From Bacillota bacterium (GTDB taxonomy: Bacteria > Bacillota > Bacilli > Paenibacillales > Paenibacillaceae): a DNA stretch of 23,676 bases. The notes beneath the pieces were generated by a model. The model ran no database searches. It had not been told where the DNA came from and saw only the letters and a program-made list of their open reading frames with translations. Below, piece by piece: positions 14,471 to 21,562 of this stretch. Both the position numbers and the translations under genes were made by a program. The DNA lies in contig JAEZCJ010000059.1 in NCBI GenBank assembly GCA_023433615.1, positions 1 to 23,676 on the forward strand, written 5' to 3'. Every line of letters starts with the position of its first letter. Position 1 is the first letter of the stretch.

Positions 14471-14618
14471 ACCCGATTGTCGCTATCCACGAAGGTTGGA
14501 CAATGGTAGAAATTGAGGAGCTCCAGCGTTTCTGTAGGAAACGCAGCATCAATTTCGCCAGCGTTCAAGATTCGAAGTCGAATTAGCTGCTCGAGATACT
14601 TCGTGGTCACAATCGGGT
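14471..14618 (-). repeat. Palindromic MITE-like element, copy 2 (between cysJ and cysI)
   Basis: An inverted copy of the element at 12410-12581. Ends ACCCGATTGT (14471-14480) and ACAATCGGGT (14609-14618) are perfect inverted repeats, backed by CCACGAAG (14487-14494) with CTTCGTGG (14599-14606), GAAATTGA (14509-14516) with TCAATTTC (14549-14556), and central GCGTTTC (14526-14532) with GAAACGC (14538-14544). Transcribed, it would form a nested stem-loop in the cysJ-cysI mRNA. It lacks the outer GTTCAAAAAG arm of copy 1. Confidence 0.78.
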
Positions 14619-14642
14619 ACCGAAGGGAGAGAACGAACGCAT

Positions 14643-16364
14643 ATGTCAGACAATAACCTGATGTCGCCCAACAGTGCGCCGCACAGCGACGTAGAGGAAA
14701 TTAAACGCCGTACCAATTACCTGCGGGGAACGCTGGTCGAATCGCTGCAAAATCCGATCACGGCTTCCATCCCCGAGGATGACAACCGGCTAATGAAGTT
14801 TCACGGCAGCTACATGCAGGATGACCGGGATCTGCGCAACGAGCGGAAGAAGCAGAAGCTCGAGCCTGCTTACCAATTCATGCTTCGCGTGCGCGCGGCC
14901 GGCGGCGTCGTGACGCCCGAGCAATGGCTGATGATGGACAGCGTCGCGCAGAAGTACGCGAACGGCACGATTCGTCTGACGACGAGACAGTCGTTCCAAC
15001 TGCATGGCGTCCTGAAGTGGAACATGAAGAAGACGATTCAAGAGGTTAACGCATCGCTGCTCAGCACGCTTGCTGCCTGCGGCGACGTGAACCGGAACGT
15101 TATGTGCGGCCCGAACCCGGACCTGTCCGAGGTTCACGCGCAAGTGTACGAATGGGCTACCAAGCTGAGCAACCACCTCGATCCGAGAACGAGAGCGTAT
15201 CACGAGATCTGGCTCGACGGCGAGAAGGTGCTGGACAGCCGGGACAATGAGGAGCAGGAGCCGATCTACGGCCTGGTCTACCTGCCGCGGAAGTTCAAGA
15301 TCGGCATCGCGGTACCGCCGTCCAACGACGTCGACGTGTTCTCCCAGGACTTGGGCTTGATCGCGGTCGTGGAGGACGGCAAGCTGAAAGGCTTCAACGT
15401 CGCGGTAGGCGGCGGCATGGGCATGTCGCACGGCGATCCGAAGACGTACCCGCAGGTCGGGCAGGTCATCGGCTTCTGCACGCCGGAGCAGGTCATCGAC
15501 GTTGCGGAGAAGACGGTCACGATCCAGCGCGACTATGGCGATCGTTCGGTGCGCAAGCACGCACGCTTCAAGTACACGATCGACGACCGCGGCATCGATT
15601 GGTTCATCGGCGAGTTGACGGCACGTCTGGGCTGGTCGCTGGACGCAGTGCGCCCGTACCATTTTGACCATAACGGCGATCGTTACGGCTGGGTGAAGGG
15701 CACGAGCGGCAAGTGGCACTACAACCTGTTCATTCAGAACGGGCGTGTCAAGGACGAGGACGGCTACCTGCTGATGACGGGACTGCGCGAGATCGCGAAA
15801 GTGCATACCGGCGACTTCCGGCTGACGCCGAACCAGAACCTGATCATCGGCAACGTGTCAAGCCAGAAGAAGAAGAAAATCGAGGAGCTTATCGCTTCTT
15901 ACGGACTCTCGGACGGCCTGCGCGATTCCGCGCTGCGCCGCAATTCGATGGCATGCGTCGCGCTGCCGACTTGCGGTCTGGCAATGGCGGAATCCGAGCG
16001 CTATATGCCGAGTCTGCTGGACAAGATCGATCTGATCTTGGAGGAGAACGGACTGCGGGAGGAAGAGATCGTCATCCGCATGACCGGCTGCCCGAACGGC
16101 TGCGCGCGTCCGGCACTGGCTGAATTGTCGTTCATCGGCAAGGCGCCGGGCAAATACAACATGTATCTGGGCGGCGGCTTCGCAGGCCAACGTCTGAACA
16201 AGCTGTATAAGGAGAATATCGGCGAAGCGGAGATTCTGGCATCGCTGAAGGAACTGTTCGCAGGGTACGCGAAGGACCGCCAGAAGGGCGAGCATTTCGG
16301 CGACTACACGATCCGTGCGGGCTACGTGAAAGAGGTCCGTTCGGGACAGGATTTCCACGCATAA
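14643..16364 (+). CDS. cysI: Sulfite reductase [NADPH] hemoprotein, beta subunit
   Basis: The catalytic subunit that reduces sulfite to sulfide with six electrons for cysteine synthesis, using sirohaem coupled to a 4Fe-4S cluster. The four cluster/sirohaem cysteines are Cys438 and Cys444 (CVALPTC) and Cys483 and Cys487 (TGCPNGC), the spacing expected for CysI. Anion-binding arginines lie in TIRLTTRQSFQLHG and the second ferredoxin-like repeat in TGDFRLTPNQNLIIG. At 573 residues it is full length. ATG at 14643 follows GGGAGAG by about 11 nt. It is downstream of cysJ by 182 nt, almost all of it the repeat element, so co-transcription through a large stem-loop is likely. cysH and other assimilation genes are not in the window. 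Confidence 0.95.
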   Translation: MSDNNLMSPNSAPHSDVEEIKRRTNYLRGTLVESLQNPITASIPEDDNRLMKFHGSYMQDDRDLRNERKKQKLEPAYQFMLRVRAAGGVVTPEQWLMMDSVAQKYANGTIRLTTRQSFQLHGVLKWNMKKTIQEVNASLLSTLAACGDVNRNVMCGPNPDLSEVHAQVYEWATKLSNHLDPRTRAYHEIWLDGEKVLDSRDNEEQEPIYGLVYLPRKFKIGIAVPPSNDVDVFSQDLGLIAVVEDGKLKGFNVAVGGGMGMSHGDPKTYPQVGQVIGFCTPEQVIDVAEKTVTIQRDYGDRSVRKHARFKYTIDDRGIDWFIGELTARLGWSLDAVRPYHFDHNGDRYGWVKGTSGKWHYNLFIQNGRVKDEDGYLLMTGLREIAKVHTGDFRLTPNQNLIIGNVSSQKKKKIEELIASYGLSDGLRDSALRRNSMACVALPTCGLAMAESERYMPSLLDKIDLILEENGLREEEIVIRMTGCPNGCARPALAELSFIGKAPGKYNMYLGGGFAGQRLNKLYKENIGEAEILASLKELFAGYAKDRQKGEHFGDYTIRAGYVKEVRSGQDFHA

Positions 16365-16378
16365 GCAGGTAAGGGAGC

Positions 16379-16412
16379 GAAGGTCAATCGGCATACGTGC
16401 CGGTTGGCCTTC
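16379..16412 (+). terminator. Strong hairpin after cysI
   Basis: GAAGGTCAATCGGCA and TGCCGGTTGGCCTTC pair over 15 bp with two G-T wobbles and a 4-nt loop, 15 nt after the cysI stop. It lacks a clean T-tract (ATTGCG follows), so it may be a 3'-end stabiliser as well as a terminator. Confidence 0.6.
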
Positions 16413-16438
16413 ATTGCGTCAAGGGCATGAACATGCTA

Positions 16439-16468
16439 TTGTCGTATGGGAAGAAGCTTAACTATCAT
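16439..16468 (+). promoter_or_regulatory. Candidate promoter of the SET-domain gene
   Basis: TTGTCG (16439-16444), an 18-bp spacer and TATCAT (16463-16468) lie 21 nt before the start codon, with AGGTGG at 16479. Confidence 0.4.
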
Positions 16469-16488
16469 AGAGACAAGCAGGTGGCGGC

Positions 16489-16974
16489 ATGATCGAGATC
16501 AAGACTTCCAAGCTAAGCGACGGGGAGTTCAATAGAGGGGTATTCGCAACGCAGGACATCGCCAAGGGAGAACTGATTCATGCGGCGCCGGTCATCCCGT
16601 ATCCGAACGAGCAGCACGTCCATATCGAGAAGACGCTGCTTGCCGATTACATGTTCTCGTACGGCGCGAATCATACGGCACTGCTGCTCGGTTACGGCAT
16701 GCTGTTCAACCATTCCTACACGCCGAACGCGGATTATGAGCTGGACTTCGACAACCATACGGTAAACTTCTTCGCCTACACGGACATTAAGGCCGGCGAG
16801 GAGATTCTCATTAACTATAACGGCGAAGTCGATAACGACGACATCCTCTGGTTCAACGACGACGAGGACAGCGAAGAAGACGCTGATTCGAATGACGGGG
16901 ACGAGGATGCTGAAACTGACGAAGATGAGGACGAGCAGCGAGGGCAGGAGCAGGGAACGCAGAACGATAAATAG
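16489..16974 (+). CDS. SET-domain protein (putative lysine methyltransferase) with acidic tail
   Basis: A 161-residue protein. Residues 1-112 are a compact SET domain: FNRGVFATQDIAKGELIHAAPVI at the start, the pseudoknot pair GMLFNHSYTPNADY and GEEILINYNG in place of the usual NHSCxPN and E-x-x-x-x-Y. These are the S-adenosylmethionine and lysine-channel elements, so transfer of methyl groups to protein lysine is plausible. The Cys of NHSC is Tyr here and no zinc-binding post-SET region is present. The last 50 residues are about half Asp/Glu, with no predicted fold. Target unknown. It appears to be a single-gene unit bounded by the cysI hairpin. ATG at 16489 is close (4 nt) to AGGTGG. Confidence 0.85.
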   Translation: MIEIKTSKLSDGEFNRGVFATQDIAKGELIHAAPVIPYPNEQHVHIEKTLLADYMFSYGANHTALLLGYGMLFNHSYTPNADYELDFDNHTVNFFAYTDIKAGEEILINYNGEVDNDDILWFNDDEDSEEDADSNDGDEDAETDEDEDEQRGQEQGTQNDK

Positions 16975-17228
16975 CGGGTGCTCGGAGCATGGTCGCAGAT
17001 CGGGCGAAGCAAGCAGAACGATCATGGGGGGACGTCCGCGAACGGCCGGACGCAATGCGGCAGGCGGAACGGAAGCGTAGCGCGAGAAGCAGGTAGCTGT
17101 CGTGTCGTAAGCGTGCGCGGGACTGCTGTGGAATCAGCGGGACTTGTGCTCGTGACGCGTGCCGTTTCCGAATTCGAGTATAACTCTACCGCTAATTATG
17201 GATTGAAAGCTGTACAAATCGAATTCGT

Positions 17229-17312
17229 GTAGAAAATTACAACTAAATATTAGGATTTGTCCGATTCAGCCAAAATTGTCAGATATAGTGGTAGAAATTG
17301 CATCTATTAGGG
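17229..17312 (+). repeat. Degenerate direct repeats in a non-coding stretch
   Basis: The block GTAGAAAATTACAACTA followed by TTAGG (17229-17254) recurs 62 bp later as GTAGAAATTGCATCTATTAGG (17291-17311). The surrounding 16975-17382 shows no credible gene: open frames there have no ribosome site, motif or hydrophobic pattern. It looks like decayed intergenic or mobile sequence. Confidence 0.35.
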
Positions 17313-17382
17313 TCTTGTGGATGATTCCGCATGGTTTAGCGGTAGGATTTCCCGTTAATAGGTTGAGCAGGTTCAAGAACAA

Positions 17383-17424
17383 AGGCAGCCCCGAAATCGC
17401 TCGACCTGCGGGACTGCCTCTTTT
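17383..17424 (+). terminator. Intrinsic terminator upstream of the pseudogene
   Basis: AGGCAGCCCCG and CGGGACTGCCT pair over 11 bp with one mismatch, loop of 15 nt, then CTTTT. It stands 100 nt before the pseudogene start with no gene upstream on this strand since 16974, so it may belong to a lost gene or a leader RNA. Confidence 0.6.
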
Positions 17425-17525
17425 AAGTTGTCTTCTCGCGTTCCTGCGAAATGCAAGCTCCAGGTCCCTACAGTGTGTGGAAGAACGAGCCTGCGCACGG
17501 CTGCTACACGAAGGGGGAGAATCGA

Positions 17526-17790
17526 ATGGCATTACCGTAGGGATCGCGGTGGTTCCAAGCGCTGTTAGCATTGGGCCATGTGTTCCTGCTGCATGCAGAC
17601 GTGATCCGTGCAGGCGCAGTCGTCCTGCCAACGCAAGTGCTCGCATGGGTCTTCATCGCGTTCCTGGGCTTGAGCATGCTTGGAAATCTGGCCTCGAAAG
17701 AGTCCAGCCGAGAAGCGCGTCTTGACGCCGATATCGGGCATCGCGCTCCTCTGCGGCCTGGTTGTCGTCATCGCCGTGCCGATATGGTAA
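17526..17790 (+). pseudogene. Decayed small membrane protein gene
   Basis: ATG at 17526 follows GGGGGAG at proper distance, but codon 5 is TAG (17538-17540). The phase stays open afterwards and reads WFQALLALGHVFLLHADV, then VVLPTQVLAWVFIAFLGLSMLGN. Near 17705 the frame breaks. One base over, the reading continues as EKRVLTPISGIALLCG and LVVVIAVPIW to a stop at 17788-17790, just before a good terminator. Joined, this gives a protein of about 88 residues with three hydrophobic helices. The two lesions (nonsense plus a +1 shift) argue for a dead gene. Family not recognised. Confidence 0.55.
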
Positions 17791-17822
17791 CCATTCTTAT
17801 ACGTCTCTAGCTTCACACCCAT

Positions 17823-17852
17823 ACCGATCCTAAGCGGATTGGTGTTTTTTTT
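17823..17852 (+). terminator. Rho-independent terminator
   Basis: ACCGATCC and GGATTGGT form an 8-bp stem (one G-T pair) around TAAGC, followed by G and a run of eight T. It is placed 33 nt after the pseudogene stop and insulates the exporter operon. Confidence 0.85.
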
Positions 17853-17888
17853 GTTGAATTCTACCTATCCGTCGATCTGCCAATTCGA

Positions 17889-17918
17889 TATAATAGATTT
17901 CATTATTCCCATATGGAA
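17889..17918 (+). promoter_or_regulatory. Promoter of the ABC-2 exporter operon with operator-like palindrome
   Basis: A perfect TATAAT lies at 17889-17894 with no good -35. Just downstream, near the expected start of transcription, TTCC-C-ATAT-GGAA (17906-17918) is an almost perfect palindrome that a repressor could use. Confidence 0.45.
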
Positions 17919-17956
17919 ATAACAGACAAACAGTAATGACAGGGGGACGACCGGCA

Positions 17957-19000
17957 ATGAGCTTAATCCAAGCAAGGGGTCTGCGTAAAGTATTCCGGCA
18001 GGCCGACAAGGGTCCGGGTCTTGCCGGAGCGGTCAAGCATCTGTTCGCGCAGCGGTATACGGACAAGCAAGCCGTCGAAGGGATCGATCTTGCGATCGAG
18101 GAGGGCGAGACCGTCGCATACGTCGGGCCGAACGGAGCCGGCAAATCGACGACGATCAAGATGCTGTGCGGCGTGCTCGTGCCGACGGCCGGCGAGATTC
18201 GCGTGGACGGGCTCGATCCGTACAAGCAGCGCATGGAGAACGCGCAGCGCATCGGCGCCGTGTTCGGCCAGCGCACGCAGCTCTGGTGGGACATCCCGGT
18301 CCGCGAGTCGCTTGCGCTGCTGAAGGATATTTACCAAGTGCCGACGGCGGATTTCAACCGCAACCTCGATGCATTCGTCGAACTGCTCGGCATGAACGAG
18401 TTCATTCATCTATCCGCGCGCAAGCTGTCGCTCGGCCAGCGCATGCGGGCAGATCTCGCGGCTGCGCTTCTGCATGATCCGAAGATCGTCTATCTCGACG
18501 AGCCGACGATCGGCCTCGATATTGCCGTCAAGCAACGGATTCGGACGTTCATCAAGCAGATGAATCGCGACAAGGGGACGACGATCATGCTGACGACGCA
18601 TGATCTCGGCGACATCGAGGACCTGTGCGATCGGCTCGTCATTATCGACCATGGCCGCATCATCTATGACGGCAAGCTGCAGGCGGTCAAGGATGCTTTT
18701 GCGCGGGAGCGCACGATGCATATGCAGCTCGCTTCGCCGCTCCTTCCGGGGGATGCCGCGAGGTTGTTCGATGCTGAGCAGCAGATCCAAGTCGAGACGC
18801 CGGATCCGCTCAAGCTGTCCATCCGCTTCGACCGCTTCCGGATCACCGCAAGCGAGATCGTAAAGCGCGTTATCGCCGCCGCGGAGGTCGCCGACTTCCA
18901 TATCGACGAACCGAGCATCGAGCTGATCATTCGCCGCGTCTACGAGGGCCAACTGGATTCGGCTGCGCTTGCGGCTTCGGCTTCGGCGAAGGAGGGCTGA
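17957..19000 (+). CDS. ABC-2 type exporter, ATP-binding protein
   Basis: The ATPase of a three-gene exporter, 347 residues. It has Walker A GPNGAGKST (57-65), Q-loop region AVFGQRTQLWWDIPVRESL, signature LSLGQ (157-161, in place of LSGGQ), Walker B IVYLDEPT (177-184) and His215 in TTHD. The long N-terminal insertion before the core (DKGPGLAGAVKHLFAQRYTDKQAVEGIDL) and a C-terminal extension of about 110 residues are typical of ATPases paired with ABC2_membrane_6 permeases. ATG at 17957 follows AGGGGGA by 9 nt; the upstream ATG at 17936 has no site. Substrate unknown; drug, lipid or peptide export is possible. Confidence 0.92.
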   Translation: MSLIQARGLRKVFRQADKGPGLAGAVKHLFAQRYTDKQAVEGIDLAIEEGETVAYVGPNGAGKSTTIKMLCGVLVPTAGEIRVDGLDPYKQRMENAQRIGAVFGQRTQLWWDIPVRESLALLKDIYQVPTADFNRNLDAFVELLGMNEFIHLSARKLSLGQRMRADLAAALLHDPKIVYLDEPTIGLDIAVKQRIRTFIKQMNRDKGTTIMLTTHDLGDIEDLCDRLVIIDHGRIIYDGKLQAVKDAFARERTMHMQLASPLLPGDAARLFDAEQQIQVETPDPLKLSIRFDRFRITASEIVKRVIAAAEVADFHIDEPSIELIIRRVYEGQLDSAALAASASAKEG

Positions 19001-19005
19001 CCGCC

Positions 19006-19824
19006 ATGCAGCAGCTCGCGCATAGATCCGGCTTCAAGAAGTATATAACGCTGGCGGTCTGCTCCATGCAGAATACGCTGTCATACCGGCTGACCTTCAT
19101 TCTGAATATTGTCTCCAACTTCATTGCGCTGATCGGCATGTACAGCCTGTGGAAGGCCGTCTTCGCGGGGCAGACCGAGGTGTCCGGCTTCACGTGGAGC
19201 CAGATGGAAGCTTATCTGATCGTGACGTTCTTCGTGAATTCGATGCTTTCTTACTATTCCGAATCCAGCATTACCGGCAAGGTGCTCGACGGCAGCGTCA
19301 TGATGGACATGCTGAAGCCGCTCGACTTCCAGAAGGCGAGGCTGGCGGAGACGCTCGGCTCCTGCGTGCTGGAGGGGCTGCTCAGCGCGCTGCTCATCTG
19401 CGGATTCGCCGTCGCGACGTTCGGCGTGCCGCTGCCGGATAACGGCTACACGGCGTTCTTGTTCGCCGTAAGCATGATGTCCTCGATCCTCGTTAAGTTC
19501 GGCATCGTCTACTGCTCGTCCCTGCTCTGCTTCTGGACGACGAGCGGGCTCGGCATCATCTGGGCGCGCATGGCCGTGACGAACCTGCTGTCCGGCGCGC
19601 TCGTGCCGCTCGCATTCTTCCCGGGATGGCTGGAGAAGCTGGCGATGGCGCTGCCGTTCCAGGGCATCGTCAACACGCCGACGATGATCTTCCTGAACAA
19701 GGCGGAGCCGCAGGAAGCGCTGCAGCTCATTGCCCTGCAGTGGGGCTGGATTATCGTACTCTGGCTGCTGGGCCGTTGGATGTGGACGTACGCCGTCCGG
19801 CAGATCACGATACATGGAGGGTAG
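19006..19824 (+). CDS. ABC-2 family exporter permease, subunit 1
   Basis: An integral membrane protein of 272 residues with about six transmembrane helices, matching the ABC2_membrane_6 (PF06182) pattern by length and layout. An N-terminal amphipathic stretch is followed by LTFILNIVSNFIALIGMYSLWKAVF, then SITGKVLDGSVMMDMLKPLDF, the family's typical G-x-L-x-x-x-L-x-x-P-L-x-x segment after the second helix. It starts 5 nt after the ATPase stop, with its ribosome site AAGGAGGG inside the end of that gene. It presumably forms a heterodimer with the next protein. Confidence 0.88.
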   Translation: MQQLAHRSGFKKYITLAVCSMQNTLSYRLTFILNIVSNFIALIGMYSLWKAVFAGQTEVSGFTWSQMEAYLIVTFFVNSMLSYYSESSITGKVLDGSVMMDMLKPLDFQKARLAETLGSCVLEGLLSALLICGFAVATFGVPLPDNGYTAFLFAVSMMSSILVKFGIVYCSSLLCFWTTSGLGIIWARMAVTNLLSGALVPLAFFPGWLEKLAMALPFQGIVNTPTMIFLNKAEPQEALQLIALQWGWIIVLWLLGRWMWTYAVRQITIHGG

Positions 19825-19829
19825 GAACC

Positions 19830-20639
19830 ATGCGCATGACAATGAAACCGACAAGAGTCCTGTATCTGTACTGGCGGCTGTTCGGCCAGCAGTTGAAGGC
19901 GATTCTCGAATATTCCAAGGATTTCTACGTGATGATCTGCGCGGCCGCGCTGACGCAGTTCGTGGGCTTCGTATTCTTATGGGTCGTATTCTCGCGAATA
20001 CCGGACATTCAAGGCTGGGGCTTCTGGGAGGTGGCATTCATGTACGCGGCCATCTATTTCTCGGAAGGCGTCGGCTCCTTGTTCTTCGAGGGGACGTGGC
20101 GCATGTTGAAGCTCGTTAATACGGGCGAGCTGGACCGTTACCTGGTCCGACCCGTTCCGCTCGCGCTGCAGATCGTGACGACCGGCATCGGCATGAACGG
20201 GTTGGGCAACATCGTCATCGGCGGCTGGATCATGGGCATGGCGCTGACTCGCGTGGCGATCGACTGGAGCCTGACGACGATACTCGCCGCGGCCGTGCTC
20301 CTCGTCTCCGCCATGACGGTGCGCGTCGCCATCAACTATGCGGCGAACTGCTCGGCGTTCTGGATCAAGAACAGCGGCAACGCGTTCCCGATCATGGTGC
20401 ACAATATGGGCGAATTCGCGAAGTACCCGATTACGATCTTCTCGCTCGGCGTGCAGCTGTTCATCTCGCTTGCCGTGCCGTTCGCGTTCGTCAGCTTTTT
20501 CCCGGCAGCTGTCCTGTTCGGCAAGGAGGAGTGGGTCGTATACGGCTGGATGGGTCCGCTCGTCGCGGCATACACCGTGGGTATGGCGGCCCTCCTATTC
20601 CGAATCGGCTTGCGAAGATACGAGAGCACGGGCAACTAA
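19830..20639 (+). CDS. ABC-2 family exporter permease, subunit 2
   Basis: 269 residues and six predicted transmembrane helices, the partner of the preceding permease. The signature segment is TWRMLKLVNTGELDRYLVRPVPL after FWEVAFMYAAIYF. ATG at 19830 follows GGAGGG by 8 nt, and the stop of subunit 1 is 5 nt upstream, so all three genes form one translationally linked operon. A start further upstream would overlap subunit 1 and is rejected. Following it, 20640-20741 holds only a small CGGC-TTC-GCCG hairpin with A5T5 and no recognisable gene. Confidence 0.88.
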   Translation: MRMTMKPTRVLYLYWRLFGQQLKAILEYSKDFYVMICAAALTQFVGFVFLWVVFSRIPDIQGWGFWEVAFMYAAIYFSEGVGSLFFEGTWRMLKLVNTGELDRYLVRPVPLALQIVTTGIGMNGLGNIVIGGWIMGMALTRVAIDWSLTTILAAAVLLVSAMTVRVAINYAANCSAFWIKNSGNAFPIMVHNMGEFAKYPITIFSLGVQLFISLAVPFAFVSFFPAAVLFGKEEWVVYGWMGPLVAAYTVGMAALLFRIGLRRYESTGN

Positions 20640-20741
20640 GCGGCTTCGCCGAAAAATTTTTCTCGTTACCATGATAGATTATCGTCCGGACTGGCATCCA
20701 CAGTATAGCAACAACTGCAAGCAAGGGAGAGGAGCGGGAGG

Positions 20742-21557
20742 ATGCAGCATTCTCCAATCATGCTAGGGCATACGAGCGCTAGGCCGCGAGCCGATGCAAG
20801 CGATGCTGCCGCGCGGTCTGCGGACGACGCGCAGCTCGTAGCGGAAGCACGGCAGGGGAATCCGGACGCCTTCGGAGAGCTCGTAAGGCGGAACCGGGCG
20901 CGAGCGCTCGGCGTGGCCTATAAGCTGACGCAGGATCACCATCTGGCGGAAGACGTCGTGCAGGAGGCGCTTGTTCGCGCATTCTTAAGGCTCGGCACCC
21001 TGGTCGACTCGCGCAGCTTCTCGCCTTGGTTAAGGAGGATCGTTCGGAACGAGGCGTATATGCGGCTTCGGCGAGGCGGGCTATATCGGCTAGAGCGGCC
21101 GTTCGCAAGCTGGGAGAGCGGAGTTGCCGGAGAACGGATGGCGACAAGTCCGGACGGTCAGGATCCGACTTCCGGATGGCGGGATATCGACGTCGTGCTC
21201 TTCCGGCTCGGGAGTTCGGCGCACCAAGCGATCCAATCGGAGCAGGACCCGTCCGGCGCCGTACTGCGCAAGGAATTGGTCGAAGGCATTCGAAGCCTGC
21301 TGCACTGCTTGAGCGCACGCGAAAAAAGGATATTCGAGGCCTACTTCTTCGACCAGCTTCCGCCGCAGGAGATTGCCGCGCTGCTCGATACGTCGGTCGC
21401 GAATGTCTACAACAGCATCTCGCGGTCGCGAGGGAAGGTGCAGCAAGCCCGCATCCGCAAACAGATCAGCTTGTATATCGAGCAGCGGGCGAGCCTGAAC
21501 AAGCCGCGCCGTATTCTGCTCGCTCCTCCTGCGCTGCAAATTATGTGGAAGGAATGA
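20742..21557 (+). CDS. ECF-type RNA polymerase sigma factor
   Basis: A 271-residue sigma-70 family protein of two-domain ECF layout. Region 2 (about 41-105) shows NPDAFGELVRRNRARALGVAYKLTQDHHLAEDVVQEALVRAF and SFSPWLRRIVRNEA. Region 4 (about 190-245) shows LSAREKRIFEAYFFDQLPPQEIAALLDTSVANVYNSISRSR. The linker between them is long (about 85 residues) and the N-terminus has about 25 extra residues. ATG at 20742 follows GGGAGAGGAG. Its stop overlaps the upstream start option of the next gene by ATGA, so the two proteins are probably co-expressed partners. No transmembrane anti-sigma follows. Regulon unknown. Confidence 0.9.
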   Translation: MQHSPIMLGHTSARPRADASDAAARSADDAQLVAEARQGNPDAFGELVRRNRARALGVAYKLTQDHHLAEDVVQEALVRAFLRLGTLVDSRSFSPWLRRIVRNEAYMRLRRGGLYRLERPFASWESGVAGERMATSPDGQDPTSGWRDIDVVLFRLGSSAHQAIQSEQDPSGAVLRKELVEGIRSLLHCLSAREKRIFEAYFFDQLPPQEIAALLDTSVANVYNSISRSRGKVQQARIRKQISLYIEQRASLNKPRRILLAPPALQIMWKE

Positions 21558-21562
21558 AGGCG

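Noticed and set aside
12883..14610. Long open frame on the minus strand opposite cysJ (575 codons)
   Set aside because: It mirrors codon bias of cysJ, has low-complexity Arg/Leu-rich product, no ribosome site, and cysJ itself is certain.
17229..17424. Riboswitch or T-box upstream of the pseudogene
   Set aside because: A terminator is present, but no T-box motif or known riboswitch core could be recognised.
20640..20741. Autoregulated ECF promoter before the sigma gene
   Set aside because: No convincing AAC/CGT-type or sigma-A boxes at proper spacing.
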